From Oscillospiraceae bacterium (lineage in GTDB: Bacteria; Bacillota; Clostridia; Oscillospirales; Ruminococcaceae), in the NCBI GenBank assembly GCA_017438745.1, contig JAFRUS010000085.1, forward strand, positions 1 to 48,220: a DNA stretch of 48,220 nucleotides, read 5' to 3'. The notes beneath the pieces were generated by a model. That model was not told the origin of the DNA. It made no database searches and saw only the letters and a list, made by a program, of their open reading frames with translations. Of the stretch, positions 1 to 8,678 are shown piece by piece; position 1 is the stretch's first letter, and every line of letters starts with the position of its first letter. Both the position numbers and the translations under genes were made by a program.

Positions 1-139
1 GGTATCTATTTAAACAAATACCACTATATTTTTTTGTGTATTTTTTCGTAAAAAAATAGTGCTGCAAACATCGCATTTTCAATGTTTGCAGCACCTTTAT
101 CATTTTTCTATTTTACATTATTTGGCCGTGAATAGTAAC
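1..139. repeat. Left copy of 139-bp inverted terminal repeat
   Basis: Bases 1-139 are, as far as I can read, the exact reverse complement of 48082-48220, and the match stops abruptly after GAATAGTAAC. The unit holds a near-palindrome at the window edge (1-22) and a strong hairpin with arms GTGCTGCAAACAT and ATGTTTGCAGCAC around 60-95. It therefore looks like the end of a dispersed element that carries a terminator-like stem. The window ends inside it, so the complete element is not visible. An assembly break at a repeat is the simplest explanation for its place at both ends. Confidence 0.9.
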
Positions 140-159
140 AAGAACATTATGAAAGTCTT

Positions 160-675
160 ATGTCCGGAAAAGCTAAGGAAGGTGATATCGAAACTATTGC
201 AGCGAACAACCTTGAAATGATGGATAAGCTTTTAGAAGCCAGAACTGTTAATGTATCTGAGGTAAGTGCTACAAAATCCAGGGAAGCCCTCATTGCTTAT
301 CTTAATCAGAATGAATGCGGTAAGTGGGTAATCAATAATTTTTCGCACCTTTCTTCAGCCGATAAGTTAATCTTCATAAAAGGGATGAACGAAGTACTTC
401 CGTATGTTTCAGACAGAAACAAATTCATTTCAAACATCAAGTTTTCTATGAAAGCTCATTGCTGCAAGCATCTTGCTGTTGATTGCCTTGTCAATGACCT
501 TATGGCTCAGAGTGAACATGATTGCGTCTTAACCAATGCCGGTTATGAAGTGTTAATGAAGAAATACGAAAATGAAGTTGATGTTATTCTTAAAGACATA
601 GCCGACCAGTTTGCAAACGAAAATAATATTAATCAGTCAGATGATAAAGAGACTTCTGAAAGGAACTGCACATGA
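160..675 (+). CDS. Helical protein of unknown function coupled to IstB-like ATPase, possibly a truncated IS21-type transposase tail
   Basis: This 171-residue protein is not recognised. It looks mostly alpha-helical, has no membrane segment, and ends in an acidic Asn/Asp-rich tail. Its stop overlaps the next start as ATGA, the coupling typical of istA/istB pairs in IS21 elements. No good ribosome binding site precedes the ATG at 160. The frame stays open upstream from about base 139, which is exactly the repeat boundary, up to a TAA inside the repeat at 136-138. This suggests the 5' part of a longer gene was lost when the repeat inserted. No DDE integrase core is visible, so a transposase origin rests only on the neighbour. 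It could equally be an intact accessory gene. Confidence 0.55.
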   Translation: MSGKAKEGDIETIAANNLEMMDKLLEARTVNVSEVSATKSREALIAYLNQNECGKWVINNFSHLSSADKLIFIKGMNEVLPYVSDRNKFISNIKFSMKAHCCKHLAVDCLVNDLMAQSEHDCVLTNAGYEVLMKKYENEVDVILKDIADQFANENNINQSDDKETSERNCT

Positions 676-1427
676 ACAATTACAACGTTTTGATGAACAA
701 CCTGGAAAGCCTTAATCTGAAACGCTTTAAAGAGCATCTCGATACATACCTTGATATGATAGCAGGTAACGAAAAGACTCCACTGGATGCGTTGTACGAA
801 CTCACAGAAATGGAAATGGAATTCAGAAAAGAACAAGCAATAATCGGATGTGTCAAAGTTGCAAATTTTCCTTTTCTAAAGGAAATCGACGAATTCGATT
901 TTAGCTTTCAGCCTTCACTCGATAAAGCCAAGATCATGGATTTGATGACTTTAAGATTTCTGGAAACCTCAGAAAACATCATATTCTGCGGAACGCCTGG
1001 CGTTGGTAAAACAAATTTGGCAGTAGCTATCGGTATTGAAGCTGCTAAGCACAGACACTGCGTTTATTTTATTACATTTCAGGATCTGATATCACAGCTA
1101 AAAAAAGCATCTCTTGAAAACAGGCTGGAAGCTCGCATTAAGTTCTTTTGCCGTTACAGATTACTGATAATAGACGAACTTGGATATCAAAAAATGGACG
1201 TAGATTCAGCAAACCTGTTCTTCAATCTGATTGCTAAACGATATGAAAAGCTTTCTACAATTATCACTACCAATAGTCCGTTTTCCAAATGGTCTGAGAT
1301 ATTTCAGGAGCCGGTACTGACTAATGCACTGCTTGACAGACTGCTTCATCACTCTTCGGTGATTAATATTAACGGACCTTCATACAGACTTAAAGATCAG
1401 ATTCAGCATCTTTCAGATGATAATTAA
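672..1427 (+). CDS. istB: IS21-type IstB-like helper ATPase (DnaC-like AAA+)
   Basis: The 251-residue product has the DnaC/IstB AAA+ core: Walker A GTPGVGKT near residue 107, Walker B LLIIDELGY near 165, a sensor I segment with TTN near 200, and an arginine-containing LLDRLLHH segment near 224. IstB proteins oligomerise on DNA and stimulate the IstA transposase and target choice. The N-terminal helical region of about 90 residues and the total length match the family. The ATG overlaps the stop of the upstream ORF. No intact IstA partner is in the window, so the protein is probably stranded or complemented in trans. Codon use is more AT-rich than in the housekeeping genes nearby, in line with mobile DNA. 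Confidence 0.85.
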   Translation: MNNYNVLMNNLESLNLKRFKEHLDTYLDMIAGNEKTPLDALYELTEMEMEFRKEQAIIGCVKVANFPFLKEIDEFDFSFQPSLDKAKIMDLMTLRFLETSENIIFCGTPGVGKTNLAVAIGIEAAKHRHCVYFITFQDLISQLKKASLENRLEARIKFFCRYRLLIIDELGYQKMDVDSANLFFNLIAKRYEKLSTIITTNSPFSKWSEIFQEPVLTNALLDRLLHHSSVININGPSYRLKDQIQHLSDDN

Positions 1428-1468
1428 ATTGAATTTTCGCCATGATTATCCATCTAAAAATCAAAAAT

Positions 1469-1518
1469 AAAAATGTAGGTTTTCCTACAAAATTATTTTT
1501 TCAAAAACCTACATTTTT
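1469..1518. terminator. Bidirectional terminator between istB-like and Rpn genes
   Basis: Arms AAAAATGTAGGTTTT (1469-1483) and its complement (1504-1518) form a 15-bp stem. A smaller hairpin, TGTAGG/CCTACA, is nested on the left. A/T runs at both ends let it work for both convergent genes. The stop codon of the leftward gene lies in the right arm. Confidence 0.75.
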
Positions 1519-2513
1519 ATATTGACATTTGCAGTTTCGAACTCCTTAACTGTCATGCCCGCACGCGATGCTGCTGTTTCCAGTGTGATAAGTCCGTCAT
1601 TCACCAGACCGGACAGTGTTTCGATTATACCCTCGTTTCTTCCTTCTTCTCTTCCTTTTTCTATTCCTTTTTCTATTCCCTCTTCAATACCTTTTTCACG
1701 TTCCTCTTTACGCATATCCTCTATTGCCTTGCACATATCAACCTCATCCTTTCCTGATTCAATCTTCATTTTCGTTCCGCTCAATGTGTTTATCATTACC
1801 GCGGTCTTTCTCGAAATGTGTTTGTATGTATCGTCCTCATTTATTATCTGTCTCAGTTTTTCCTTATCTGATGAATACTTCATATACTTGAACACCTGTT
1901 TCAGTTCTGTACTGAATTTATCAAGATCTTCATCTGACATTGCTGACGGTGATACCAGATTCATCCTGTAATCAGGTACGTATTTCAGTATATGCGGATC
2001 TTTGGTGCTGAACATGTCATATACCGACTGAGGTCCGTCCCATTCATCCGGCCCGAAGTAAACAACGATCGTCACAACCGGTATGATCCTGTCATCTTTG
2101 TGGAAACCGCTCAGATATTCGCCACTGTTTTCACCTTTGTCTTTATTACCTTCATGCTTCGCAGCGATAACGTCTACCTGATAAGTGTACTGAAGTGCAT
2201 CGTAAAGCATATTTCTTACAGGCATTGCATAGTGTATACCAGACTGTAATTCCAGTCCGTAGACCACATATGCCGTATTTTCATCTGCCATTCCGGACAG
2301 ATATTTCAGAACATCACGGTGCTTCTGAACCGCTTTCACTGTTTTTAGCGCTTTTCCTTTGTCTTCCAGAAGAGCTGAAGCAGTTGTATCCAGCGGATGA
2401 AGTTTCTCAGGTTTCACTACCTTTTCACCGTTGTAAACATAGAAGTTCACCAGATCAGCAAACTTATTCCGGTCTTCCATATACGATTTTGTTACAGTGT
2501 CTTTTTTCGCCAT
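1509..2513 (-). CDS. Rpn/PD-(D/E)XK nuclease-family 'putative transposase' protein
   Basis: This 334-residue protein fits the Rpn family (recombination-promoting nuclease, transposase_31 type). A restriction-nuclease fold fills the first roughly 200 residues, including the core strand segment YVVYGLELQSG (about 83-93). A helical part follows, then the Lys/Glu/Gly repeat EKGIEEGIEKGIEKGREEGR (about 273-292) that is characteristic of these proteins. Family members cut DNA and raise RecA-independent recombination; many copies are strain-variable and spread horizontally. The ATG start follows AAGGAA. A perfect consensus promoter lies 100 bp upstream. The exact catalytic Asp and the in vivo role cannot be fixed from sequence. 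Confidence 0.82.
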   Translation of the reverse strand: MAKKDTVTKSYMEDRNKFADLVNFYVYNGEKVVKPEKLHPLDTTASALLEDKGKALKTVKAVQKHRDVLKYLSGMADENTAYVVYGLELQSGIHYAMPVRNMLYDALQYTYQVDVIAAKHEGNKDKGENSGEYLSGFHKDDRIIPVVTIVVYFGPDEWDGPQSVYDMFSTKDPHILKYVPDYRMNLVSPSAMSDEDLDKFSTELKQVFKYMKYSSDKEKLRQIINEDDTYKHISRKTAVMINTLSGTKMKIESGKDEVDMCKAIEDMRKEEREKGIEEGIEKGIEKGREEGRNEGIIETLSGLVNDGLITLETAASRAGMTVKEFETANVNIKM

Positions 2514-2575
2514 ATTCCTTGTTATACCTCTGATCTATTATTATTTTAACATAATCATAACTCCAAATCAAGCTT

Positions 2576-2589
2576 ATGTATCGATACAT
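2576..2589. promoter_or_regulatory. 14-bp perfect palindrome in Rpn gene leader
   Basis: ATGTATCGATACAT is a perfect dyad between the Rpn promoter and its start codon. Its place, about 20-35 bases after the expected transcription start, suits a repressor operator. Chance cannot be excluded for an AT-rich 14-mer. Confidence 0.35.
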
Positions 2590-2610
2590 TTGTGGATATG
2601 ATTTACTGCT

Positions 2611-2639
2611 ATTATATCATAGATACTCATTAATGTCAA
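2611..2639 (-). promoter_or_regulatory. Sigma-A promoter of Rpn-type gene
   Basis: On the minus strand the -35 box TTGACA (2634-2639) is followed by a 17-base spacer and the -10 box TATAAT (2611-2616). Both hexamers match consensus at all six bases. Nothing else is seen between here and the terminator at 2743. Confidence 0.88.
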
Positions 2640-2742
2640 TACATAGAATATATTTATCGAACCATATTATCCATATTTTATTTACGCGATAGCCAGATAT
2701 AGGAACGATTGAGGAAAGAGACTGTTTTTAGTTTTATGAAAA

Positions 2743-2776
2743 AACCGGAAGCAGATTTGATTTTCTGCTTCCGGTT
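2743..2776 (-). terminator. Terminator of the cellulase operon
   Basis: Thirteen-base arms (AACCGGAAGCAGA and its complement) enclose an 8-base loop. On the minus strand the stem is followed by TTTTTT, as in an intrinsic terminator, about 30 bases after the stop of the second cellulase gene. Confidence 0.88.
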
Positions 2777-2807
2777 CTGTATTATATCAGGACTTTAAAT
2801 AACTGTA

Positions 2808-5447
2808 TCAGAACTTCGTTATCTTCTTTGAAAGATACTGTCTGAGTCTTGCGAGGTCTGTAAGAGCTACTGTTCCGTCGCTGTCTACGTCGGCAGCCTT
2901 GAGGCCGTCTGCGTTTATTCCCTTCTTGTCGAGGAGATAGATAGAAAGGAGTGAAAGGTCTGTAACGTCGATGCTTCCGTCACCGTTTACGTCGCCGAGT
3001 ACGAGCTTGCCTGATGATGTCGGTGAAGCAGTAGGCTTCGGTGAATCAGTTGGCTTAGCCGATTCTGTAGGCTTAGGTGATGCAGTCGGCTTTGGAGATG
3101 CTGTTGCCTTTGTCGGTTCCGGACTTGGGATATTGGTGTCGCCCTCTATCGGTTCACCGTAAACGAGTTTGCCCTTGTAGAAGAGCGGGATCTTGTGTGT
3201 TTCGCCAAAGAAGTCGCTCTTTTCGAGGCCCTCACGGCTGTAGTCGTTTGTCGGATCCCAGTTGCTCTTGAACTCGCTGTCCTGAGCTGCGATAAGTCCG
3301 AGCTGGATGTCTCTTGTTCCGTAGAACTTGTAGTCGCCCCAGTCCATTTCAATGTAGTAGTTTTCATCATCTACCTTGAAAGGACCTGTAACGCTTGACT
3401 TGTATTCGCCCTTTGTATCTGACTCGATCTGGTCGTAGTAAATCTCGACGCTTACGTCGTCAATGCTCTGACCATGTTCGAGAAGTTCGCTGATATTGAA
3501 GTAATATCTTGCCTTGAAACCATTGATATATGCAGGAGGAGTTGTCTGAGCACCTGTTACTCTTACTGTGAACTGTGTTCTTTCAGCATTTTCCTGATTT
3601 ACAAGAGCTTCAACGAAATAAGCCTGAGTAGCTTCCTCCTTAGGAGGGAAGTTTTCGTCAGCCTTCATGTCGTCTGTACCGAAGTAGTTGTAAAGACCTG
3701 CACATGCACCGGTAAATCCGGCATTATAGTCAACTGCAACTTCATTGTAAACGAAGTCGGCTGTGATATCTCTGTGGTAGTCACCGTCATCCGGACCGCC
3801 TACGAGAGCACCCCAGAGTACATGTACGTCATCAACAGGGTCATCCATTGAAAGTGTTGTAGATGCATGAGCTGCACGGTGATGCGGATGTGACGCTGAG
3901 TTATCAGCGTAACCAACGATGTAGCAGCGGTTCATCGGGTTCTTGCCCATGATGTATTCCATCTGGCCTTCTGCCCATTCTGAGAACTGTGAGTCTTCCT
4001 CGCCTCTTGCTGCTGTTTCCTTCTGGTAAACGAGAGCGCAGAGCTGAGCTGCTGTGTTGTAACGTGCTGAACCGTAAGGGTTGAGAACTGCGAATCCTGC
4101 AGGTGATGTTGCAAGCTTGTCAGTGTCGTTGCCTATCTTGCCTGTCGGCTTGTACTCTGTTTCCCAGAGATGATCGGCGAGAACGCCTGTGTCTGCGTGC
4201 GGAAGTCCTGACCAGAATTCAAGGTTCCATCTGAAGATGTACCAGTCACGTGCTGTGTTTGTGATAGGTGCGAGCTTTGCAAATACACCGCCCCATACTG
4301 TATCCCAGCAGTGCACCCAGATGTTCTGCCAGATGTTGCCTGTATTTCTGATGATACGCTTCATGTAGCCTGTGTAAGCGTAGAAGCCTTCTTCGTTTGG
4401 TGTATCGGAAATGCTGATGATAGAATCGATGTAGCTCATTTCGCCTGTACATTCATAGAGCCATACAGCAGCCCATGAAAGCTCGTCCCAGGCATAGCTT
4501 GAATCGTAGAAGCTGCTTCCGTATCCAAGGCTTTCCTTGTCGTTGAACTCTTCATCGAAATCATCAACGTAGTGATGTGTCTCAACTGCAAAATCATAGA
4601 GTGCAAGAGCAGTCTTGAGTGACTTTTCAGCATATTCAGGATCAGTATCCTTGAAGTTTAAGTAGTTGATCGCAAGTGAAGCAGCTGCGCCTGCACAGCA
4701 GTCAGATGCCGGCTTGTCAGCAGTTGCGAAATATGCCGGTCTTGCGAAGTCATCGAAATGAACCATATCCTGAAGTTCCGGAGGATTCCAGTAGTTATGG
4801 TCGTTGTCACCTTCTGCTACCTGATAGCAGTAAGCGATAACCTTTCCGTCCTCGTCAAGGAAGGTAGCCTTCATGTAGAAGTCGTTGAACCAGCGGAGAA
4901 TGTCCTCAACGTGGTCCTGCTCGCCTGCCTTGATGTAGGCATCACGGAATTCATAGTAGCCCCAGCCTACTGTTGAAGCTGCGTAGGCGCCAGGAAGTCC
5001 GAACTTTACGTGGTCTCCGGCATCGTGCATACCGCCGCCAAGATCAACTGTTCCGTCGCCGTCCGGATCGAGGATGTCCTTATACTTGTCGATAAATTCC
5101 TGATCGAGGTCAGTACCGATGTACATGTGCTTCTTTTCATTTACGATCTCCAGCGGCTGAAGAGGAATGTTGTAGTCCTCAACGTGGCAGTCGCCGCGCC
5201 ATTCGAGATAGCCGTCAGTGATGCCGGCACCGCACTTGTTTGCGTCGTAGAATGTGAGAGAATACTGGAGTGCCTTTGCGAAGTTTACTTCAACGTCGTC
5301 GTAGCTGAAGGAATCCGGATCAGGCATGTCCTTGCTTGTTATCGGAGGCGGATCTTCGCCCGCTGAAGCTCCGACTGACTGTACTGCACATCCTGCCGTC
5401 ATGGAAAGACTGAGGATGAGAGCGAGTATTCGGTCAAACTTTTTCAT
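2808..5447 (-). CDS. GH9-CBM3c-dockerin cellulase (second gene of tandem pair)
   Basis: This is a secreted cellulosomal endoglucanase, probably processive, of 879 residues. In order: signal peptide (1 to about 25); GH9 catalytic domain (about 45-600) with nucleophile/base motif DAGD at 142-145, a HHRAAH motif, and the proton-donor Glu in YNEVAVDYN; CBM3c module (about 615-760) that feeds glucan to the active site in this architecture; Pro/Thr/Ser linker of repeated PKPT units; type I dockerin with two calcium-binding repeats (GDVNGDGSIDVTDL and ADVDSDGTVALTDL). The start is placed at 5447, where AAAGGATGA precedes the ATG; an in-frame ATG 18 codons upstream lacks a site. Cys20 in the signal peptide resembles a weak lipobox (TAGC). 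It is closely similar to the next gene upstream, so the pair is a tandem duplication. Confidence 0.95.
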   Translation of the reverse strand: MKKFDRILALILSLSMTAGCAVQSVGASAGEDPPPITSKDMPDPDSFSYDDVEVNFAKALQYSLTFYDANKCGAGITDGYLEWRGDCHVEDYNIPLQPLEIVNEKKHMYIGTDLDQEFIDKYKDILDPDGDGTVDLGGGMHDAGDHVKFGLPGAYAASTVGWGYYEFRDAYIKAGEQDHVEDILRWFNDFYMKATFLDEDGKVIAYCYQVAEGDNDHNYWNPPELQDMVHFDDFARPAYFATADKPASDCCAGAAASLAINYLNFKDTDPEYAEKSLKTALALYDFAVETHHYVDDFDEEFNDKESLGYGSSFYDSSYAWDELSWAAVWLYECTGEMSYIDSIISISDTPNEEGFYAYTGYMKRIIRNTGNIWQNIWVHCWDTVWGGVFAKLAPITNTARDWYIFRWNLEFWSGLPHADTGVLADHLWETEYKPTGKIGNDTDKLATSPAGFAVLNPYGSARYNTAAQLCALVYQKETAARGEEDSQFSEWAEGQMEYIMGKNPMNRCYIVGYADNSASHPHHRAAHASTTLSMDDPVDDVHVLWGALVGGPDDGDYHRDITADFVYNEVAVDYNAGFTGACAGLYNYFGTDDMKADENFPPKEEATQAYFVEALVNQENAERTQFTVRVTGAQTTPPAYINGFKARYYFNISELLEHGQSIDDVSVEIYYDQIESDTKGEYKSSVTGPFKVDDENYYIEMDWGDYKFYGTRDIQLGLIAAQDSEFKSNWDPTNDYSREGLEKSDFFGETHKIPLFYKGKLVYGEPIEGDTNIPSPEPTKATASPKPTASPKPTESAKPTDSPKPTASPTSSGKLVLGDVNGDGSIDVTDLSLLSIYLLDKKGINADGLKAADVDSDGTVALTDLARLRQYLSKKITKF

Positions 5448-5468
5448 AAATTCATCCTTTCTGTAAAA

Positions 5469-5498
5469 CGGGTTACTCCTGACTACAGGGGTAACCCG
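5469..5498 (-). terminator. Intercistronic hairpin between the two cellulase genes
   Basis: Arms CGGGTTAC and GTAACCCG, extended inward by a GU pair and three more pairs, close a six-base loop. On the minus strand it is followed by TTTT. No separate promoter was found for the downstream gene, so it may be a partial terminator or an RNA-stabilising stem that sets the ratio of the two cellulases. Confidence 0.6.
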
Positions 5499-5534
5499 CA
5501 TTATAATTACTTATTTGTTCAGCTTCCGCTGCAA

Positions 5535-8252
5535 TTACTTTTTATCAGGACCAAGCTTTGTGATCTTCTTTGAGATGTACTGTCTGACTGTTGCAAGGTC
5601 TGTAAGAGCTACGCTTCCGTCGCCGTTTACATCGGCAGCCTTGAGTCCGTCTCCCTGGATACCTGTCTTGTCAAGAAGGTAGAGTGAAAGGAGTGAAAGG
5701 TCTGTTACGTCAACTTTACCGTCTGAGTTTACGTCACCGTAGATGATCTCACCGGAAGTATTCTTTGCAGTAGGATCAGCTGTAGGTGTTGCCTTCGGTG
5801 TTGATGTCGGCTTTGGTGAAGCAGTTGCCTTTGATGAAGCTGCCGGCCTTGATGATTTAGCTCCCTCAGGTATTGGCGGAGCATATCCTGTCTTGTCAAC
5901 ATCTTCAGGAGCGACTGCCTTGTCACCGAACGGTGTTGTACCGTAAACGAGTGTGTCGCCGAGGTAAAGCGGAATGTTGCTTGTCGGACCGTAGTCGTCA
6001 CTTATTTCAAGTCCTTCACGGCTGAAGTCGTTTGTAGGATCCCAGTTTGAATTGTATTCAGCATCCTGAGGAGCGATGATACCAAGCTGGAGTTCCATTG
6101 CGCCGCGGAACGGAATTCCGCTCCAGTCCATTTCAACGTAGTAGATGTTTCCTTCTGCCTGGATCGGCTTTGAAACTGCTACATTCTGCTTGGCGTCAGA
6201 GCTTGCACTTACCTTGTCGTAGTAAACTTCGATCTTAAGATCATCTGCCTTCTGGCCGTGTTCAACGAGCTCAGAAATGTCGAAGTAGTAACGGCACTTG
6301 AGGCTGTCAACATATCTCGGAGGCTGTGATGTATCAGCGTGTAATCTTACTGTGTACTGTGTTCTTTCCTTGTTTTCCTGGTTTACAAGAGCTTCAAGCC
6401 AGAATTCCTGTGCAGGTTCTTCCTTCGGAGGGAAGTCTTCATCAGGCTTCATGTCATCAGTTGCATAGTATTCGTAAAGGCCTGCAAGAGCACCTGTAAC
6501 TGCTGCGTTGTAGTCAACGGCAACTTCGTTGTAGATGTAGTCCTTTGTGATGTCTCTGTGCCAGTCTGTTGCGTCAGGGCCGCCGACGAGAGCACCCCAG
6601 AGTACATGTGTCTGATCTGCAGGATCGTCCATTGAAAGTGTTGATGAGCCGTGAGCTGCACGGTGGTGCGGATGTGAAGCCGCTGTCGGTGAGTAACCAA
6701 CGATGTAAGGACGGTTCATAGGGTTCTTACCCATGATGTATTCCATCTGTCCTTCTGCCCAGTCAGCAAATCTCTTGTCCTCTTCGCCGCGGGCAGCTGT
6801 TTCCTTACGGTAAACAAGGGCGCAGAGTTCAGCTGCTGTGTTGTAACGTGCTGAACCGTACTCGTTGAGCATTGAGAATCCTTCCGGAGTCTTTGCAAGG
6901 AATGTTGTATCCTTTTCGTCGAGTTTATCGGTATATTCATACGGCATATTCCAGATTTCGTCTGCCATGCCGCCCGGATATGTGTGAGGGATTCCTGACC
7001 AGTATTCAAGATTCCATCTGAAGATGTACCAGTCACGTGCTGTGTTTGTGATAGGTGCGAGCTTTGCAAATACGCCGCCCCATACTGTATCCCAGCAGTG
7101 TACCCAGATGTTCTGCCATGTTGAACCTGTTGTCTTGATGATTCTCTTGATGTAGCCTGTGTAAGTTACATGACCCATGTCATCCTTGATTGATTCGTCA
7201 ACTGAGATGATATCGTCGATGTACTTCTGTTCACCTGTACATTCGTAGAGCCAAACAGCAGCCCATGCAAGTTCGTCGTAGTCGTAGCTTGATGTATAGA
7301 AACCACCGTCGTAACCAAGGCTTTCTACTGACATGCCTTCGTCTTCCTTATGAGTCTTTACTGCAAAGTTGTAAAGAGCGATGGCTTTCTTAAGGCTTTC
7401 CTCAGCATATTCAGGTTCTGTGTCCTTGAAGTTGAGGTAGTTTACAGCCAGTGAAGCTGCAGTACCTGCACACATGTCTGAAGCAGGTGTGTCTACTGTT
7501 GCGAAATATGCCGGTCTTGCGAAGTCAAGGAGCATCTGTGAATTCTGAAGCTCAGGCGGGTTCCAGTAGTTGTGGTCGTTGTTACCTTCACCAACCTGAT
7601 AGCAGAAAGCGATAACTTCGCCGTTCTCATCAAGGTAGGTACCGTTCATGTAGAAGTCGTTGAACCAGTGAAGAATGTTTTCAACGTGTTCCTGCTGACC
7701 TGACTTCTTGTATGCATCACGGAATTCATAGTAGCCCCAGCCTACTGTTGAAGCTGCGTATGAACCAGGAAGACCGAACTTAACGTGGTCACCGGCATCG
7801 TGCATACCGCCGCCGCAGTCGATGAATCCGTCACCGTCAGGGTCAAGAATATCTTTATACTCGTCAATAAAGTCCTGTGAAAGGTTTGTTCCGAACTTTG
7901 CGTCAGCACCTTCCTTGGACATCGGTTTAAGAGGAATGTTGTAGTCCTCGGTATGACAGTCGCCTCTCCACTCGAGCCACTTGAGGCCCGGTTCTCCGTT
8001 CTCGTCAACGTCATATCCGCACTTGTTTGCGTCGTAGAAGTAAAGCACATACTGAAGTGCCTTGGCGAAATTTACTTCAACGTCATCATAGCTGAAGGAA
8101 TCCGGATCAGGGAATACCATTTCATCCGGAGTTACGCTCGGCGGCGCTTCACCTGCATCGGCACTTACGGAAATGCCGGTTCCTGCAAAGCTTCCGACCA
8201 TCGAAATGCTTAACAGTGAAGCAAGCAGTCTTTTAAGTTTTGTTTGTTTCAT
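5535..8252 (-). CDS. GH9-CBM3c-dockerin cellulase (first gene of tandem pair)
   Basis: Cellulosomal family 9 glucanase of 905 residues. In order: signal peptide (1 to about 31, no cysteine); GH9 domain (about 48-600) with DAGD at 152-155, HHRAAH, and the acid Glu in YNEVAVDYN; CBM3c module (about 615-755); Pro/Ser/Thr/Ala linker; dockerin with two calcium-loop repeats (GDVNSDGKVDVTDL and ADVNGDGSVALTDL). In GH9-CBM3c enzymes the CBM lies along the catalytic cleft and gives processive cutting of cellulose. The dockerin would dock to scaffoldin cohesins, which are not in this window. AGAAAGG precedes the ATG and a sigma-A promoter lies about 70 bases upstream. It is the first gene of the two-cellulase operon. 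Confidence 0.95.
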   Translation of the reverse strand: MKQTKLKRLLASLLSISMVGSFAGTGISVSADAGEAPPSVTPDEMVFPDPDSFSYDDVEVNFAKALQYVLYFYDANKCGYDVDENGEPGLKWLEWRGDCHTEDYNIPLKPMSKEGADAKFGTNLSQDFIDEYKDILDPDGDGFIDCGGGMHDAGDHVKFGLPGSYAASTVGWGYYEFRDAYKKSGQQEHVENILHWFNDFYMNGTYLDENGEVIAFCYQVGEGNNDHNYWNPPELQNSQMLLDFARPAYFATVDTPASDMCAGTAASLAVNYLNFKDTEPEYAEESLKKAIALYNFAVKTHKEDEGMSVESLGYDGGFYTSSYDYDELAWAAVWLYECTGEQKYIDDIISVDESIKDDMGHVTYTGYIKRIIKTTGSTWQNIWVHCWDTVWGGVFAKLAPITNTARDWYIFRWNLEYWSGIPHTYPGGMADEIWNMPYEYTDKLDEKDTTFLAKTPEGFSMLNEYGSARYNTAAELCALVYRKETAARGEEDKRFADWAEGQMEYIMGKNPMNRPYIVGYSPTAASHPHHRAAHGSSTLSMDDPADQTHVLWGALVGGPDATDWHRDITKDYIYNEVAVDYNAAVTGALAGLYEYYATDDMKPDEDFPPKEEPAQEFWLEALVNQENKERTQYTVRLHADTSQPPRYVDSLKCRYYFDISELVEHGQKADDLKIEVYYDKVSASSDAKQNVAVSKPIQAEGNIYYVEMDWSGIPFRGAMELQLGIIAPQDAEYNSNWDPTNDFSREGLEISDDYGPTSNIPLYLGDTLVYGTTPFGDKAVAPEDVDKTGYAPPIPEGAKSSRPAASSKATASPKPTSTPKATPTADPTAKNTSGEIIYGDVNSDGKVDVTDLSLLSLYLLDKTGIQGDGLKAADVNGDGSVALTDLATVRQYISKKITKLGPDKK

Positions 8253-8322
8253 ACTACACTACCTTTCTTAGTTTCTGCAGTTGTGATGCCCTCGAACCAC
8301 AGGACATCACCGTACAGAATAT

Positions 8323-8351
8323 ATTATACCACTGTAAGGAATTTGTTTCAA
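8323..8351 (-). promoter_or_regulatory. Sigma-A promoter of the cellulase operon
   Basis: Minus-strand -35 TTGAAA (8346-8351), 17-base spacer, -10 TATAAT (8323-8328). Transcription would start about 65 bases before the first cellulase ATG. The AT-rich stretch 8352-8584 upstream holds no gene and no clear repeat or operator that I can see; any activator site would lie there. Confidence 0.85.
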
Positions 8352-8584
8352 CATCATTGAATGTGCCATTTTAAATGAATTTACACAGTATTATATAGTC
8401 AAATACACTATGATATCACGTAGTTTTCACAAAATCATCACAGTTAATCTACGTAAACATGCAGTTTGTCTAAAAAGTCCGTAACTGTACCGATACATCT
8501 TAAGAAATTCTTAAAATTTCCGAGGCAAAATAGTCATTGCTTTTTCATTATATCTTCTATGTTTTAAATTATATATCCCTGGCC

Positions 8585-8609
8585 GTCAATCCGGTTTCGC
8601 CGGATTGAC
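8585..8609. other. Perfect hairpin distal to glycosylation operon
   Basis: GTCAATCCGG and CCGGATTGAC form a 10-bp stem around TTTCG. It sits beyond the main terminator of the leftward glycosyltransferase gene and has no T-run. It may be a second-line terminator or a small palindromic repeat. Confidence 0.5.
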
Positions 8610-8617
8610 ATACAAAA

Positions 8618-8656
8618 ACTCCCCTGCCGCCGGTATCTGACCGGTGACAGAGGAGT
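8618..8656 (-). terminator. Terminator of the gtrA-like/PMT operon
   Basis: An imperfect stem (outer ACTCC/GGAGT, inner CCGGT/ACCGG) is followed on the minus strand by TTTTT. It lies about 20 bases past the stop of the last gene of the operon. Confidence 0.75.
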
Positions 8657-8678
8657 CTGTGAGCAGCAGGTTGCTGCA

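Noticed and set aside
3146..8213. Many ORFs of 60-125 codons on both strands within the cellulase genes
   Set aside because: They lie wholly inside the two GH9 genes in other frames, with Gln/Thr/Arg-rich or Val/Cys-rich shadow composition and no ribosome sites.
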